Origin: Epiperipatus broadwayi
Lineage: Eukaryota; Onychophora; Udeonychophora; Euonychophora; Peripatidae
Assembly (NCBI GenBank): GCA_028023455.1
Contig: JAQFVV010000013.1
Span: 13,528,258-13,592,257 of the forward strand
Length of the DNA: 64,000 nucleotides
Direction of reading: 5' to 3'
The notes under the pieces were generated by a model. It worked only from the letters and a program-made list of their open reading frames with translations. It had not been told where the DNA came from and did not search any database. Positions 13,119-23,712 of the stretch are shown piece after piece; position 1 is the first letter of the stretch; each line of letters starts with the position of its first letter. Both the position numbers and the translations under genes were made by a program.

Positions 13119-13311
13119 TTAAGTGATTTTTAATGTAGTATGTTTCATATATTTGTCTTCTCTTTGGATTTTTAATGTAATTTAAAGATTTAATATGTTT
13201 TGTAGCATCTATTTTATGTTCATATATTAAGTAATGAATATATAATGCAGATTTGTTATTTTGTCTATTAATTGCATTGTTAGGTAAGAGCCAAAGTACA
13301 TAACAATGCAA
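13119..13311 (-). pseudogene. Penelope-like GIY-YIG endonuclease C-terminus, left copy
   Basis: The minus-strand frame reads NAINRQNNKSALYIHYLIYEH, KIDATKHIKSLNYI, then KRRQIYETYYIKNHLNTN. The pattern S-A-L-x-x-H-x5-H-x-I-D followed by R-R-x-x-x-E-x-x-x-I is the C-terminal half of GIY-YIG nucleases attached to Penelope-like reverse transcriptases. The catalytic GIY and YIG segments are absent, so this is a fragment. Copy A is inserted after HLNTN; the downstream part resumes at 12905 and below as NWSIGNKWKII before a stop. The family assignment rests on this pattern and should be checked by profile search. Confidence 0.65.
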
Positions 13312-13510
13312 TTAATAGACAGGATGATAAATCTGCTTTATACATTTATTATTTAATATATGGAAATAAAATAGATGTGACAAAATCTTTAAACCTTTAA
13401 ATTACATTAAAGATCCAAAGAGAAGACAAATAAATGAAACATATTACATTAAAAATAACTTTAAAACATTTTATGAATATTTATAAAAATTCAATAAATT
13501 TAGGTAACAA
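13295..13510 (+). pseudogene. Penelope-like GIY-YIG endonuclease C-terminus, right copy
   Basis: This is the inverted twin of the 13119-13311 fragment. It reads NAINRQDDKSALYIYYLIYG, NKIDVTKSL, then, after frameshifts and a stop, an arginine- and lysine-rich segment and, near 13500, NNWSIGNEWKI. It lacks the catalytic half as well. Differences from the left copy (frameshifts, H to Y in the SALYIHY motif) show that the two arms have decayed independently. Confidence 0.6.
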
Positions 13511-13649
13511 CTGGTCAATTGGAAATGAATGGAAAATTATATGAGATAATATACATATATAAAGTTGTATAATAAATATGTTATTTGTTTTGCATATTGT
13601 TATGCTACATAATCAATGTTATTGTTATTATTTTACTTCCATTATGAAA

Positions 13650-14557
13650 CCCTAGATGGGATGGTGTTATGCATGCTGTAATTGGACAGCAAGGGAGGCA
13701 ATTCAAGGAGAAATGGGATGGTCAAGTTTTTATATGAGAGATGCAAAAAGTAAAATGAAAATGTTTAGTAGATTGCAGTTTATGGATAATAAAAGAATAG
13801 CCAAAATAGTATTTAATTGGGTTACGATTAAAGGACAGGCAACAAGATGGGTGAGAAAGGTAATGCAGTATGCAAAAGATTTGGATAAAGAATTTATATC
13901 AGTATATTTGTACAAAAGGTGGGATGATTGTGTTAGGAGGATTGTTGAGTGTTATAGTGATAAGGAATGGGATAAAAGAATAGATTCCTTAATAAAGAAT
14001 AAGGAGTTAGAGAGATGGAGAACTAGTATGGAGAGTAAAAAGTGTTTAAAAATATATAGAAGTAAACAGAATATTAGGCGTGAGTTAATGTATGATAATA
14101 GTAAGAAAAGTAGTTTATTGTTTAAGGCTCAAATGGGATCTTTAGCAACAAGAAAATATACATGTAAATGAAAAAAATATGGGTGATTTAGTCTGCAAGT
14201 TGTGTAAGGAAAGAATAGAAAATACTAGGCATCTGTTAATTGAATGTAAATGCTTAAAAACAGAAAGGGTACAAATAATGAAGTTATGGAAGAATAAATA
14301 TGAAAAAAGTGATTGTACAGAAAGTAGGTTATTGGTTTTTATGCTGGGTTTGGGAAAAGATACGGGGGTTTTAGATATAAAGGCCATAGAGTTGACAAAG
14401 ATTATATTGTGGAAATGGGATGAAGCAGAATATGGGAAAACTTACAGTGGGGAATGGAAGGTAAAGTGGCTAACAGGTTTCTCTGGGCATAGTTGCTGAG
14501 AGATTCCTGACTCCATTTAAGGAGAAGTCACAGTGCATCACATCACATCATCACATA
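13650..14557 (+). pseudogene. LINE ORF2 C-terminus with CCHC knuckle and 3' tail
   Basis: Two nearly continuous frames, 13656-14171 and 14179-14499, are the end of a LINE polyprotein. The first holds AREAIQGEMGWSSF, KSKMKMFSRLQFMDNKR and TRWVRKV, typical of the region after the RT of LINEs whose RT ends in E-x-x-G-W-S-S. The second holds CKLCKERIENTRHLLIEC, a C-x2-C-x8-H-x4-C knuckle usual in LINE tails, and ends in FSGHSC. One stop with a frameshift near 14170 separates them. After the stop, a short 3' UTR (GCATAGTTGCTGAGAGATT, TTTAAGGAGAAGTCACA) ends in CATCACATCACATCATCACA. RT and endonuclease are missing, as expected of a 5'-truncated insertion. The same tail is at 63788-63852. Confidence 0.8.
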
Positions 14558-15935
14558 ATATTAAAATAGATTATGGAAACTAAAGTATCTATTGAAAAAG
14601 ACTTTTTATGTATAATTATTTTTAATATATATATGTATAGCTACTGTATATTATTTATTTATAATTTAATAGATAAAATATACAAATTTCATGCTAGCTG
14701 CCAGAAATATATGATCTAAAAGGCTCCAAAAAAATTATCAAGTTAAGCAACTATTAAATGTCAAATTTCTGTATACACTTATCATAAGTCTGAAGTATGA
14801 TTTGTTAATGATTGGATCATTAAACTATACTGAAATTTCTCAAAATGAACTCAATGTTTGAAAAGAGTATGCATTGTCTGGCATTCTTTAGACTGACTTC
14901 AAATTACCATCATTCTGTACCACATCATATACAAATTGTACTACCCTCTTTTATTATTTGTAATTCTGGTTATTTAATTTTTATCTAAACATGTCAGTTT
15001 AATATTTTATGCAATTTTGATATCACAATGACTTAATGTATGTGTCTATATACATTCATCTATCACCTTAATTGTACAAATATGAATATACATTGCATAT
15101 AGATGTATGCACATGTATATATACGAAGCTCTATACATTTTTAATTTTTTTAAATATCAGTGTCATTTCTAACTTCAAATTCTTGTGTATGGCTGATATG
15201 AAAAGAAATAGATTATATGAGAATATATGGGGAAAATAGATCATTAACAGATGCTTAAACATAATTAATAGTTTTAATTTATAAACTATTTATATGAATA
15301 TAAATACATATACTGAGATATAACTGCATAATTGGAAGTGGTGCCAATAGTGATAATAATGACTATCTAAAGGGCAAACATCCAATAATCAAAATAAATG
15401 CAAAGAAAAATATTTTTATCTGTCTAGTTAGATCACCATAATGAAGTGGCAGGTTTATATTTATTTGATATGTAATTATTTTGCATTATATATGTACAAC
15501 ATTTTTAATCATAATATAAGGGTGCTAGTTCCTTGACTAGACTAAAGAAAACCAGAAAACAACTCAATCTTTTTAATATGATTTATTCCCTTCCAATTTT
15601 ATTGAATCTAGACAAATTCTGAAGATTTTAGAAACTAACATGTAGATGATATAATTTAATAAATTAATAAAAGTAACAAAATCCATTAAGATAAAATCAA
15701 TAACAGTAACAATCTAGTCAGCTATCTACATTTCTATTTTTATCTTTTTTAACTCTTTAAAAACTTTTATGTCGTGAAAGAATACTGGGATAACTATTCA
15801 ATCATTTGATGATTTCTTTAGAATAATGGTAATTTATCATAACAATAGTATCTATGACTTAATTGATAAAATCATTATGTAATCTAAAACCTCTTAGCAT
15901 TTGTTTTCATTGATAACACTTTTTGATAAACTTTG
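14558..15935. other. No gene recognised
   Basis: AT-rich DNA, many stops in all frames, no clear repeat. Confidence 0.5.
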
Positions 15936-15945
15936 AAAAGTATTT

Positions 15946-16045
15946 TTTTTCATATGTCATAGCATTGGGCGGGATACAAACCCACTAACCAGGGACAACT
16001 GCTTGCAAGGCTGCTGTGCTGACCTCTCAACCACCAACACTTGAC
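15946..16045 (-). mobile_element. tRNA-derived SINE, full length
   Basis: On the minus strand it reads GTGTTGGTGGTTGAGAGGTC (box A region), GCCTTGCAAGCAGTTGTCCC, then GGGTTTGTATCCCGCCCAATGC and ATGACATATG with an A-rich tail. It is flanked by the direct repeat AAAAGTATTT (15936-15945 and 16046-16055), a 10-bp target duplication. Confidence 0.85.
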
Positions 16046-16177
16046 AAAAGTATTTGTTTTCTTTATAAATTTCTAAAAAAAGGCAATTCTCAATTTTCAA
16101 TGCTTCTTTAGATTTCTCACCATAATATACCTAATATTGATTTACATAATTGATTGATTTAGAATTTCAAATGACTT

Positions 16178-16640
16178 CTTTTGATTTGTAATTGACAGAT
16201 TTGTTTTTGAATTTTTTGCAATTTTGCTTTTAAATTTTTTTTAAATTTCTCCTTTCTTATTGGCTTTTTTAAAAATAAAGAGAGAGAAGAAGGAGATAGG
16301 ATGAATTACATCCTTAGTATTACCTAATTCAACAACATTTGATTTGTAATTGACAGATTTTTGGGGGAAAATTTTTATGATTTTGTCTTCAAAAATTTGT
16401 AAATTTTTCTTTTCTTATTGGCTTTTTAAAAAATGAGAAGAGAGAATAGTGAAGAGATGAATTATATTCATAGTATTACCTAATTCAAAGAATCACTTTT
16501 GATTGGCAATTGACAAATTTGTTTCAGGTTTGTTTTTTAATTTTTTTAATTTTTTTTCCTATTGACTTTTTAGAATTGAGGGGAGAGAGAAAATGGTGAG
16601 TTGCTTTGTTAACTTTGATGCAGCTGCACTCAATGCAAAC
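16178..16640. repeat. Three tandem units of about 160 bp
   Basis: Units begin near 16178, 16338 and 16495 with TTTGATT-GTAATTGACAGATTT and contain CTTTCTTATTGGCTTTTT and GAGAGA tracts. A diverged copy of the same unit lies inverted at about 17040-17215 (CAATAAGAAATTGGAAAGAG; GACTGTCAAT). Confidence 0.82.
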
Positions 16641-17226
16641 AGCTTCAAATAAAAACTTATTTTTTATTGATTTGAATTTAATTTTTTTTAAATTAAAAAA
16701 TAATACAATTTAAATGAAAATCTTTTCAAATAAAAACATTGTAAATCAATATAAAGTTTATTTTTAAACTAATTTCTAATAAGTTTAAAAAAACATTTTT
16801 TATAGTGTGTGACAGAGCAAAAAAAATGAATGTTTCCTTTTTTTATCTTTGACTTTTTTTAAAATTTACATTCAATTTATAAATAATAAAAGTCCATCAA
16901 AAAAATGAAAACTAATATTAAGAGATTTTAAATTACCCAGTGAATCTATAAATTTTGTCATACTAGTATTACTACACTTTTGAAAAGAAGAAAATTTTAA
17001 ACAAAAAGTAATCCATATTTTCAAACCTATTATTTTGTTCAATTACAAATAAGAAAATGATTATTTGAAATCTCTCAACATTTTGTAAATCAATAATAAA
17101 TGTATCCCTCCTCCCACAATCTCTCTCCCACTTTGTTAAACCAATAAGAAATTGGAAAGAGAAATAAAAATTTGCTAAAAAACAAAAGACTGTCAATGAA
17201 AACTAATATTAAGATGTTTTAAATTA

Positions 17227-17620
17227 CATGATCACATCTCCCACACTAGCACATTAATTGTTGATAAACAGAGCAAAACTCTCCATACAGTATTGCCACC
17301 TGTGCTAAACAGAGTACTCAATGGATGCCAGAAGGCTTGTGCATAAAATCCCTATCTAATGCCTACTCATCCAATATCCCCAGACTAGTTTCTGGCTTGT
17401 GGCCTTCGTCAGTGAGAGGGTTGCATTAGATCCTAAGATCTAGATGCAGTGCTCTCAGATCCAAAGCTCCTCACTGATGAAGGCCACAAGCCAGAAACTA
17501 GTCTGGGGATATTGGATGAGTAGGCATTAGATAGGGATTTTATGCACAAGCCTTCTGGCGTCCATTGATTACTCTGTTTAGCACAGGTGGCAATACTGTA
17601 TGGAGAGTTTTGCTCTGTTT
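17227..17620. mobile_element. Hammerhead-like short repeat, copy B, inverted dimer
   Basis: A 394-bp element flanked by an exact 13-bp duplication ATGTTTTAAATTA (17214-17226 and 17621-17633). The left part (to about 17440) is the family unit in reverse, starting from its tail (CATGATCACATCTC) and running back through GTTTCTGGCTTGTGGCC. A 53-bp spacer (GGGTTGCATTAGATCC) precedes the forward part with CACTGATGAAGGCCACAAGCC, AGAAACTAG and GAGAGTTTTGCTCTGTTT. The arms are about 160 bp each. The block at about 16905-16972 resembles the empty target site. Confidence 0.92.
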
Positions 17621-17694
17621 ATGTTTTAAATTAAACAGTGAATTTATAAATTTAGTCATAGTAGTATTACCACTATGATAAATCACCATTTTTT

Positions 17695-17791
17695 TTCTCA
17701 TATGTCATAGCATCTGCCGGGATGTGAACCCACATCCATCTGCAACCAACTACTTGCTTGCAAGACTGGTGCGATGACCTCTCGGTTAACA
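17695..17791 (-). mobile_element. tRNA-derived SINE
   Basis: The minus strand carries a box A-like GTTAACCGAGAGGTCATCGC, CTTGCAAGCAAGTAGTTG, GGGTTCACATCCCGGCAGATGC and ATGACATATGA. A probable duplication ACCATTTTTT flanks it (17685-17694, 17792-17801). Nearest relative in the window is the copy at 39898-40002. Confidence 0.8.
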
Positions 17792-17801
17792 ACCATTTTT
17801 T

Positions 17802-18329
17802 GCACAGACATCTACAATTTCTCAATTAGTCATCCCAGACAGTCGTTAAAGCAGTATTTAAAGACTCAAAGAGAAAATTAAAATGTAGATAGCTGACTAG
17901 ATCAATACCATCAATAACACTCTCATATTTAATTATTAGAGAAATAAAAGAACACAAATTTTACTTACTTTCAAGTAATATTACCAATTATTCAATAAAA
18001 AATAATGAATGTTTAACAAAATTAATCAATTGTTACAGCATTTATAATTTTTTTTCAAGCATTAAAAGCATATTGCTTTAAAGCACCACAAAGAAAGAAT
18101 TTTGAGAATACATTTATGGAAAACTATGCATATACAATATAATTTTAAAATATTTTCTAAAACTAATAACATAGTTTTATTTTTCTAAAACATTATTGAC
18201 TTACATATGCTAACTTTACAAATGTATTTGACCAATACAGATTTCCCACAAGAATGCATTAGTTATATATATTATAACAAAACCCATTACCTCTCACTAG
18301 GCTGGCGTACTCTACCGAATATGTATATA
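17802..18329. other. No gene recognised
   Basis: AT-rich DNA between a SINE and the presumed outer end of the gypsy 3' LTR; no frame or repeat of note. Confidence 0.45.
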
Positions 18330-19043
18330 TGATGTATCAATATACATGCCTATGTATTTTTATTTAATTAAGTGGGTTTGACCTAAAATATTATTATTCC
18401 AAACTTATGGTTTTATTCTCGCAACTGTAATACATCCCCAACGTTATTTATGGTCATCCGAAGTACACCAAGCACCAATCCTATACATATATAAGAATTA
18501 TGCGAAGTGGATATATTACCAACAAGAATACTATTTACGTAATGTGAGAGAGGTTTTGGCCATCAGGTAGCTCAGTCTCATGGTTGGGTGGTGTCACAGT
18601 GGGAGTAGCGACAAATGGGGTTAAGAGTTCTTTCTCTTTTTAACATAAAAAAAATAATAACTAGATAAATGGATCTATAAATAAATAATTAATTCAGCAC
18701 TCTACTTTCTTTGTATATTTATTTAATATTATAAAAAAAATGTATTTATTACACTGTCATTTTAAATTGCACACATACATCATTCTTTCCAATAGATCTC
18801 TCATACATATCTCAAGTAGTGAAGGTCGATACTACGGAAAAGTTTATATCACATGACTTTCGACACTATTTACTTTATTACATCCATAATGGAACGAGGC
18901 TTTATTGAAATCTTATTAAATTAGTTCATATGATCCCTTCACTTATTATTGTAAGTACAAAATTTTCTTTTCATAAAGAAAATTTAAAAATCAATGATTA
19001 AAGTTCATTACCTGGCTTTCCCCGGGGAAGTAGTAGAAGCAGA

Positions 19044-19057
19044 TTTATTTCTTTATT
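19044..19057 (-). promoter_or_regulatory. LTR polyadenylation signals
   Basis: Two AATAAA hexamers on the minus strand (19052-19057 and 19044-19049), about 310 bp downstream of the LTR TATA box, which suits an R-region poly(A) signal. Confidence 0.5.
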
Positions 19058-19362
19058 AAAGAGTTCCGTTCCACAGGTAAATCAGGCAAATCAAGGCAAA
19101 GGTTTGAGATCTTCATGCACATTGGCTGGTGAGGTTCATCCTGGTTCTATATTGGGAATTATGTGTTATTTTGAGGCATAATGGCTTTATTGGTTGAGGC
19201 AGCTGCAGCAGATTGGAATTAGGGGCCTGAATCTGATGTGGCCTTCTTTTACCTGACCTTTCTTTTGAAATCGCCATTATATAAGCTAAATATTTAAAAC
19301 CTTTTAGGTGTTCACGGTTGTAGCTCTGCTGGAAAAAGATAAAATGCATTCTGGGTGGTTCA

Positions 19363-19371
19363 CTTTTATAG
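19363..19371 (-). promoter_or_regulatory. LTR TATA box
   Basis: CTATAAAAG on the minus strand inside a G-rich context (GGAGGGGGCTATAAAAGTG). It lies just past the point where homology to the 5' LTR stops, so the surviving 5' LTR has lost its promoter. Confidence 0.65.
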
Positions 19372-19762
19372 CCCCCTCCATTTGTTCTAGAAGCTTCTTT
19401 TTTATCTCACTTCCGATTTTCAATGTGGACTAATCAAATCTGTTAGACGTGTGAAAACTCATGTCGTGGCTTTTATTGTAATATAACAAAAAATGGAATC
19501 TTATTCTGCCGGAAACCTCTAGTTTAAAAGCGCAAAACAAAATCTCGTTTTTCTCTTTTCACTACTTAATTCATTCATACACACATTTGTCATACACACA
19601 TATATATCATTTTAAAATGACAGAGTCCCTCCCCCCATGTTTGTGTGTTTGAAACCACCACCACATAATAAAAAAAATTAAATATTATATATATCTACGT
19701 CTACATATGTTTACCGATTAAATAATATTATTTGTGACTGGGTTTGAACCCATTCTGTCACA

Positions 19763-19780
19763 ATACCCCCTTCTCCAAAA
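19763..19780 (-). promoter_or_regulatory. Polypurine tract of the gypsy element
   Basis: The minus strand reads TTTTGGAGAAGGGGGTAT directly before the LTR start TGTGACAG. This is the plus-strand primer position for LTR retrotransposons and fixes the LTR boundary. Confidence 0.85.
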
Positions 19781-19828
19781 GCCTTCAAATGCATTTGCGT
19801 GTTTTGAATGGCTCCTTTCGTACGACAC

Positions 19829-20262
19829 TTATCTATTTCCTGGTTCTTTGATTTGCCCTTTGTTTGCAGAGGGCCAGGCAGGCTTTAATGCCTGAGCATT
19901 ATATGACCCCCCTGATTCCGTGCCCAGTGTCCACCCATGGCAGATAGTGTATGGGCCTTCATATGGGTTGCAAAATTTTTGGCATACGAACCTACCCAAA
20001 TCACTGATGTGAGGGGTTTTAACCATGACTCTATCCCCTACCTTAAATATGGGTGCCCTAGGTCTCACTTTCTTCCCTCTTTGACGGCTTTCCTGCTGTA
20101 AGGTCTGATATGCTCTATCCTAATCATTCTTCTTGTCAATAGGTGTTCTTTCATCCCTGGTACAAAGGTCTTTATCTGACATGGTATGTGCTGTCCACAT
20201 TGGATGCAAAATGGGGCAAAACCGCTAGATTCATTTATGTTCCAGTTTATGAAATCCACCAC
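19829..20262 (-). pseudogene. Gypsy integrase C-terminal (GPY/F) region
   Basis: Two overlapping minus-strand frames. The upstream one (20262-20065) carries part of the integrase core end; the downstream one (20068-19829) has FKVGDRVMVKTPH and NPYEGPYTI, the GPY/F module that ends chromatin- and DNA-binding integrases of Ty3/gypsy elements. A frameshift near 20065 splits them. The frame stops about 65 bp before the polypurine tract, so this is the end of pol. Confidence 0.8.
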
Positions 20263-20264
20263 TT

Positions 20265-21038
20265 GAGGAGTCCATTTAACTCAGCCTTTATGATTTGTAC
20301 CTGTATATGTGCGAAACAAACGCCCCAACTCTCTCATTACTCATTCACAGAGGTTGGATTGTAAGTTCCTGATGGAGATAAAATTATATCTAATCCCCTG
20401 TTGTTGGATCCACTTGCGCCATTCTTTGGACATGAAGAGAGTACCATGGTCAGATAATATGCTCTTGGGTTTTCCATCTCTGCCAAATGTCAGCCTTCTA
20501 GCATTTTGATGTTATTCCTTGCATTCACCTGCACAATAGGATATGCCAACATGTATTTTGAAAATAAATCGTTCGTGACGCGGAGATATTTTTTTCTATT
20601 CAATGCCGGCAGAGGGCCGTAAAAATCTAACGATATCATTTCTTGCAGTCTATTTGGTATTATTGACAACATGGGAGCCGCATAATTACGCTTTGCTGGT
20701 TTGGTTCTCTGACAACTTTCACAATCCCTCAACATGTTTATGACAGATGCATGGATGTTAGGCCAGTAAAACCACTTTCAAACCAAATGCTCTGTTTTTA
20801 AAGCACCATAATGGCTGTAGAGTTGGTGGTCATAGTTTGTCGCTTCTTTCCACAATGTAGGAGGTATAATTGGTTTCCACTGCTCTGGATCATCATGTGT
20901 CTGATACTGTAAAATATTTTTGTGAAGCCGGTACCTTGTTTCCTTTCCTGTTTTCGTTGAGCTCTCACCATTTGTTCCCTTTCCCATTCGTTTGATTATC
21001 TCCTTTAATTGTTCATCTTGATGATGCCGATTTTCCAA
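20265..21038 (-). pseudogene. Gypsy integrase: zinc finger and catalytic core
   Basis: The minus strand encodes an HHCC finger (DHQLYSHYGALKTEH, then C-x2-C in LRDCESCQRTK) broken by an in-frame TGA after EHLV. The core follows: SLDFYGPLPALNRKKYLRVT (first Asp) and, after a frameshift near 20500, SILSDHGTLFMSKEW (second Asp). The glutamate helix is degenerate: NLQSNLCE, then a stop, then VMREL, where the family expects N-x-x-x-E-R-x-N-R-x-L. At least two stops and one frameshift make it inactive. Confidence 0.88.
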
Positions 21039-21055
21039 ATAAGCCAGGTCATCTT

Positions 21056-21674
21056 CTACCCTCTTGTCCTTCCTATATCCATACTGGCAATATACAAGTT
21101 CTCCACACCCAGATAATCAGAATGATGACCAGATGGATCCCGGCTCAAAATATCAGCCACAATATTCTCTGATCCCTTACAATACTGAATGGTATAATTA
21201 TATTCCTGCAATAGCAAGCTCCAACGGATCAGCCGGCTGTTGGTGAGGTAGCTATGATTTATAAATTCCAGGCTCTTATTATCAGTCATTATGATGACTT
21301 CTGACCCTAACAAAAATGGACAAAACTTCTGGAATGCCCATATGATTGCCAGCGCTTTCTTTTCTGTAGTGGAGTAATTTAATTCAGGCCTCTTGAGTAA
21401 TCTGCTGATGAAATGCAGCACTCCCATTTGATTTTCTTCCTGTATTTGGGACAGTGTAGCCCCCAAATTATACCCACTGCTATCTGTTTGTACTACAAAC
21501 AGTTTGGTAAAATCCAAAAAAGAAAGCATAACTTGTCTAGTAAATCCCTCCTTTATGACTTCGAGAGCCCTCTTCTGTTCTTGATCCCATTTACAGGGTG
21601 TACCTTTTCTCAATAGTCTAACCAAAGGTTCTGTCCATTCAGCCAGTCATTCATGGAATCTGTTATAGAAGTTA
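21056..21674 (-). pseudogene. Gypsy RT end and RNase H
   Basis: The minus strand opens with the RT thumb/connection motif C-N-F-Y-N-R-F, one stop (HE-stop-LAEW), then EPLVRLLRKGTPCKW. The RNase H domain is open for 189 codons (21625-21056): VVQTDSSGYNLGATLSQ (first Asp), YSTTEKKALAIIWAF (Glu), IIMTDNKSLEFINH (second Asp) and SENIVADILSRDP (last Asp). All four acidic residues are present, so this domain decayed least. RT palm and fingers, protease and gag are missing: the coding part abuts the truncated 5' LTR at 21675. Confidence 0.92.
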
Positions 21675-22064
21675 CATTTGTTCTAGAAGCTTCTTTTTTT
21701 ATCTCACTTCCAATTTTCAATGTGGACTAACCAGATCAGTTAGACATGTGAAAACTCGTGTCGTGGCTTCTATTATAATATAACAAAAAATGTAATCTCA
21801 TTCTGCCAGAAACCCCTAGTTTTAAAAGCGTGAAACAAAATCTCATTTCTCTCTTTTCACCACTTAATTCATTCATACACGCATTTGTCACATGCACATA
21901 TATATCATTTAAAAATGACAGAGTCCAGAGTCCCTCCCCCCACGTTTGTGTGTTTGAAACCACCACCACGTAATAAAAAAAATAAATATTAAATATATCT
22001 GTCTACATATGTTTACCGATTAAATAATATTATTTGTGACTGGGTTTGAACTCATTCTGTCACA
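21675..22064 (-). mobile_element. Truncated gypsy 5' LTR
   Basis: Minus-strand LTR beginning TGTGACAGAATGAGTTC at 22064 and matching 19379-19762 with scattered differences and a short insertion. It breaks off at 21675 straight into RT sequence. Only the upstream part of U3 survives; the TATA-box part, R, U5 and the primer-binding site are gone. ATATA follows 22064, a candidate target duplication. Confidence 0.88.
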
Positions 22065-22960
22065 ATATATATATATGAATAATTTTTGTAAGTCATTCAT
22101 TAGACTAGAGATTATACATTTAATGAATAATTTCTTTAGTGTAATTTTCACTACATTATTCTCATGCAAGGTAGAGACTGTTTTTTATCTGCTTTTAACA
22201 TCTTGTGGAGGTGTGTAACCATAAACATATGACCAAAAACATAAAAAAAATATATGAACCCTATGATGCAAGTTTTTTACTGAACCAGCTCTCGTCATTG
22301 GCCCAGATTGTAATACCTTACACATATCTCCATCATTATTTAGTATATATAGATAGTAAATTATTACATTTTAATTGATATTGTACCAATATTGAAATTG
22401 GCACATACTAATTTATCTAAAAAAAAATATTAAAATAATCTTTTGTAAAAGAAAAACGTATTTAAATGTTGAAGAGTTTATTACAGTTTATTTTCGTAAA
22501 AGAGTTTGAAATAAAAGTTAGAAAATAATTGATTAAAAGGAGGGAGGGGGAGTTTTGTTTAGAAAGGAAAAAAATAAGAGTTCATAAAAGTTAAAAAGTG
22601 TTATTATTATAAATTAAAAGTTAAAATATAAATCTCTTTTCATTCCAGTTTATTAGAATAAATGCGTATATATGTGCGATGGTAAATAAAAATAAATGTA
22701 AGCTTGTTAAAAAGATACATAATAAATGCGTGTTAAAATGATATTGAAAAACACATGAAAATAAATATTGAAATGAAATGTATTTAAAAACACAGCAGTG
22801 GGCTACTAATTAAAGATAATGAAAACAACATGTTTTGTAATGGCTACTACTAATTAAACAATCTTCAAAAACATGTTGTCATAGGATTAGTTACTAAAGA
22901 AATTTCGACAACACCTATTGCACCTATTACTGGAGGATTTTAAAACAAAAACAATTCACA
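22065..22960. other. No gene recognised; short hairpin
   Basis: AT-rich DNA. Around 22822-22885, AACAACATGTTTT and AAAAACATGTTGT form a small inverted pair. No open frame of interest. Confidence 0.5.
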
Positions 22961-23339
22961 TATATAAATAGCCAGATTTATATCGGAGTTCAGTTTTCAG
23001 CCTAGTATTCAGTGTCAGTTTCGTTTCAGTTCAGATAATAGTGCAGTTTATATTATGTATCCAGAAACAGAAATGCAGTGCTGAGCATCTTATGGAAATA
23101 TATGCTCTTCTTTAAGCCCTTAGTCCAACAAGATCAGCAAGACCTGCCCGTGAAATAATGTCTATTTAACAGCTCAGAAATCCTCCATCAATATTCCACT
23201 GTCTCCAAGAATAAGACCAATGGATTAGCATCAAATCTCCTCAAGAAAAGTCAAATCTAACCGGTTAGATATCCTGTATTAGATATACTCCGTCAGAAGC
23301 AGCTAACAACAAGCAATATCCATATTCCAAAAATCCTAG
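22961..23339 (+). promoter_or_regulatory. Possible core promoter and first exon or LTR leader
   Basis: TATATAAATA at 22961-22970 is followed about 25 bp on by repeated TTCAGT motifs (GGAGTTCAGTTTTCAGCC, GTGTCAGTTTCGTTTCAGTT) that could act as initiators. A less AT-rich stretch of about 350 bp without long frames ends in CCTAG|GTAAAA, a weak splice donor at 23340. This could be a non-coding first exon or the U3-R part of an unrelated solo LTR. No partner LTR or coding exon was found. Confidence 0.3.
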
Positions 23340-23639
23340 GTAAAACATTTTATTATTCTCATTTATATGTAGTAACCACCACTGTAATTCGTAAAAATTC
23401 AAGATTCAAATTATATAAACTCTATAAGCATGCATAAAATGAACTACTGATGTGCGTGTTTGTGAATGCTATATAAGTTATCAATGTCAAATATTATTTT
23501 GCTTTTTCATAAGATATATTATATTGTGTTAATTTAAAATGTGCGTGACAAAATATACCAATATTATGTTAGTTAAAAATTATAAAGATATTTAAATTTA
23601 GTATAGTTAATGCAAGTTAAAATAAATTGTCTTTAAACT

Positions 23640-23712
23640 AAAACTTTATTTGTCGGTCAATTCTTTTTATCAATTTCTTTTTATCAATTTCTTTTTATCA
23701 ATTCTTTTTCTA
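23640..23712. repeat. Short tandem repeat TTCTTTTTATCAAT
   Basis: Four near-identical units of 14-16 bp. Confidence 0.9.

Larger units (their letters stand above)
12690..13673. mobile_element. Fold-back of two inverted Penelope-type 3' ends
   Basis: The outer arms, 12690-12905 and 13504-13673, are reverse complements: both contain AACACCATC-CTAG-GTTTCATAATGG and CATATAATTTTCCAT-CATTTCCAATTGACCA. The inner arms, 13119-13282 and 13296-13450, are also reverse complements and each encodes the same endonuclease C-terminus. The left arm is interrupted by a separate short repeat at 12915-13109. The two arms meet near 13290. Confidence 0.82.
18330..19762 (-). mobile_element. Ty3/gypsy 3' LTR (outer end uncertain)
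   Basis: On the minus strand the LTR starts at 19762 with TGTGACAGAATGGGTTC, directly after a purine-rich tract. The first 384 bp (19379-19762) match the truncated 5' LTR at 21675-22064. Beyond that the unmatched part carries a TATA box and AATAAA signals, as a real LTR should. The outer end is a guess: TG...CA ends with ATATA next to 18330 would match ATATA after 22064, but in this AT-rich sequence that is weak. A shorter LTR is possible. Confidence 0.6.

Noticed and set aside
19113-19349. Gag or leader peptide of the gypsy element
   Set aside because: The 78-codon frame lies in the R/U5 part of the LTR and has no gag motif.
21056-21625. Domesticated RNase H gene
   Set aside because: The 189-codon frame is open, but it lies between LTRs in a broken pol with an immediate upstream stop and no separate promoter.
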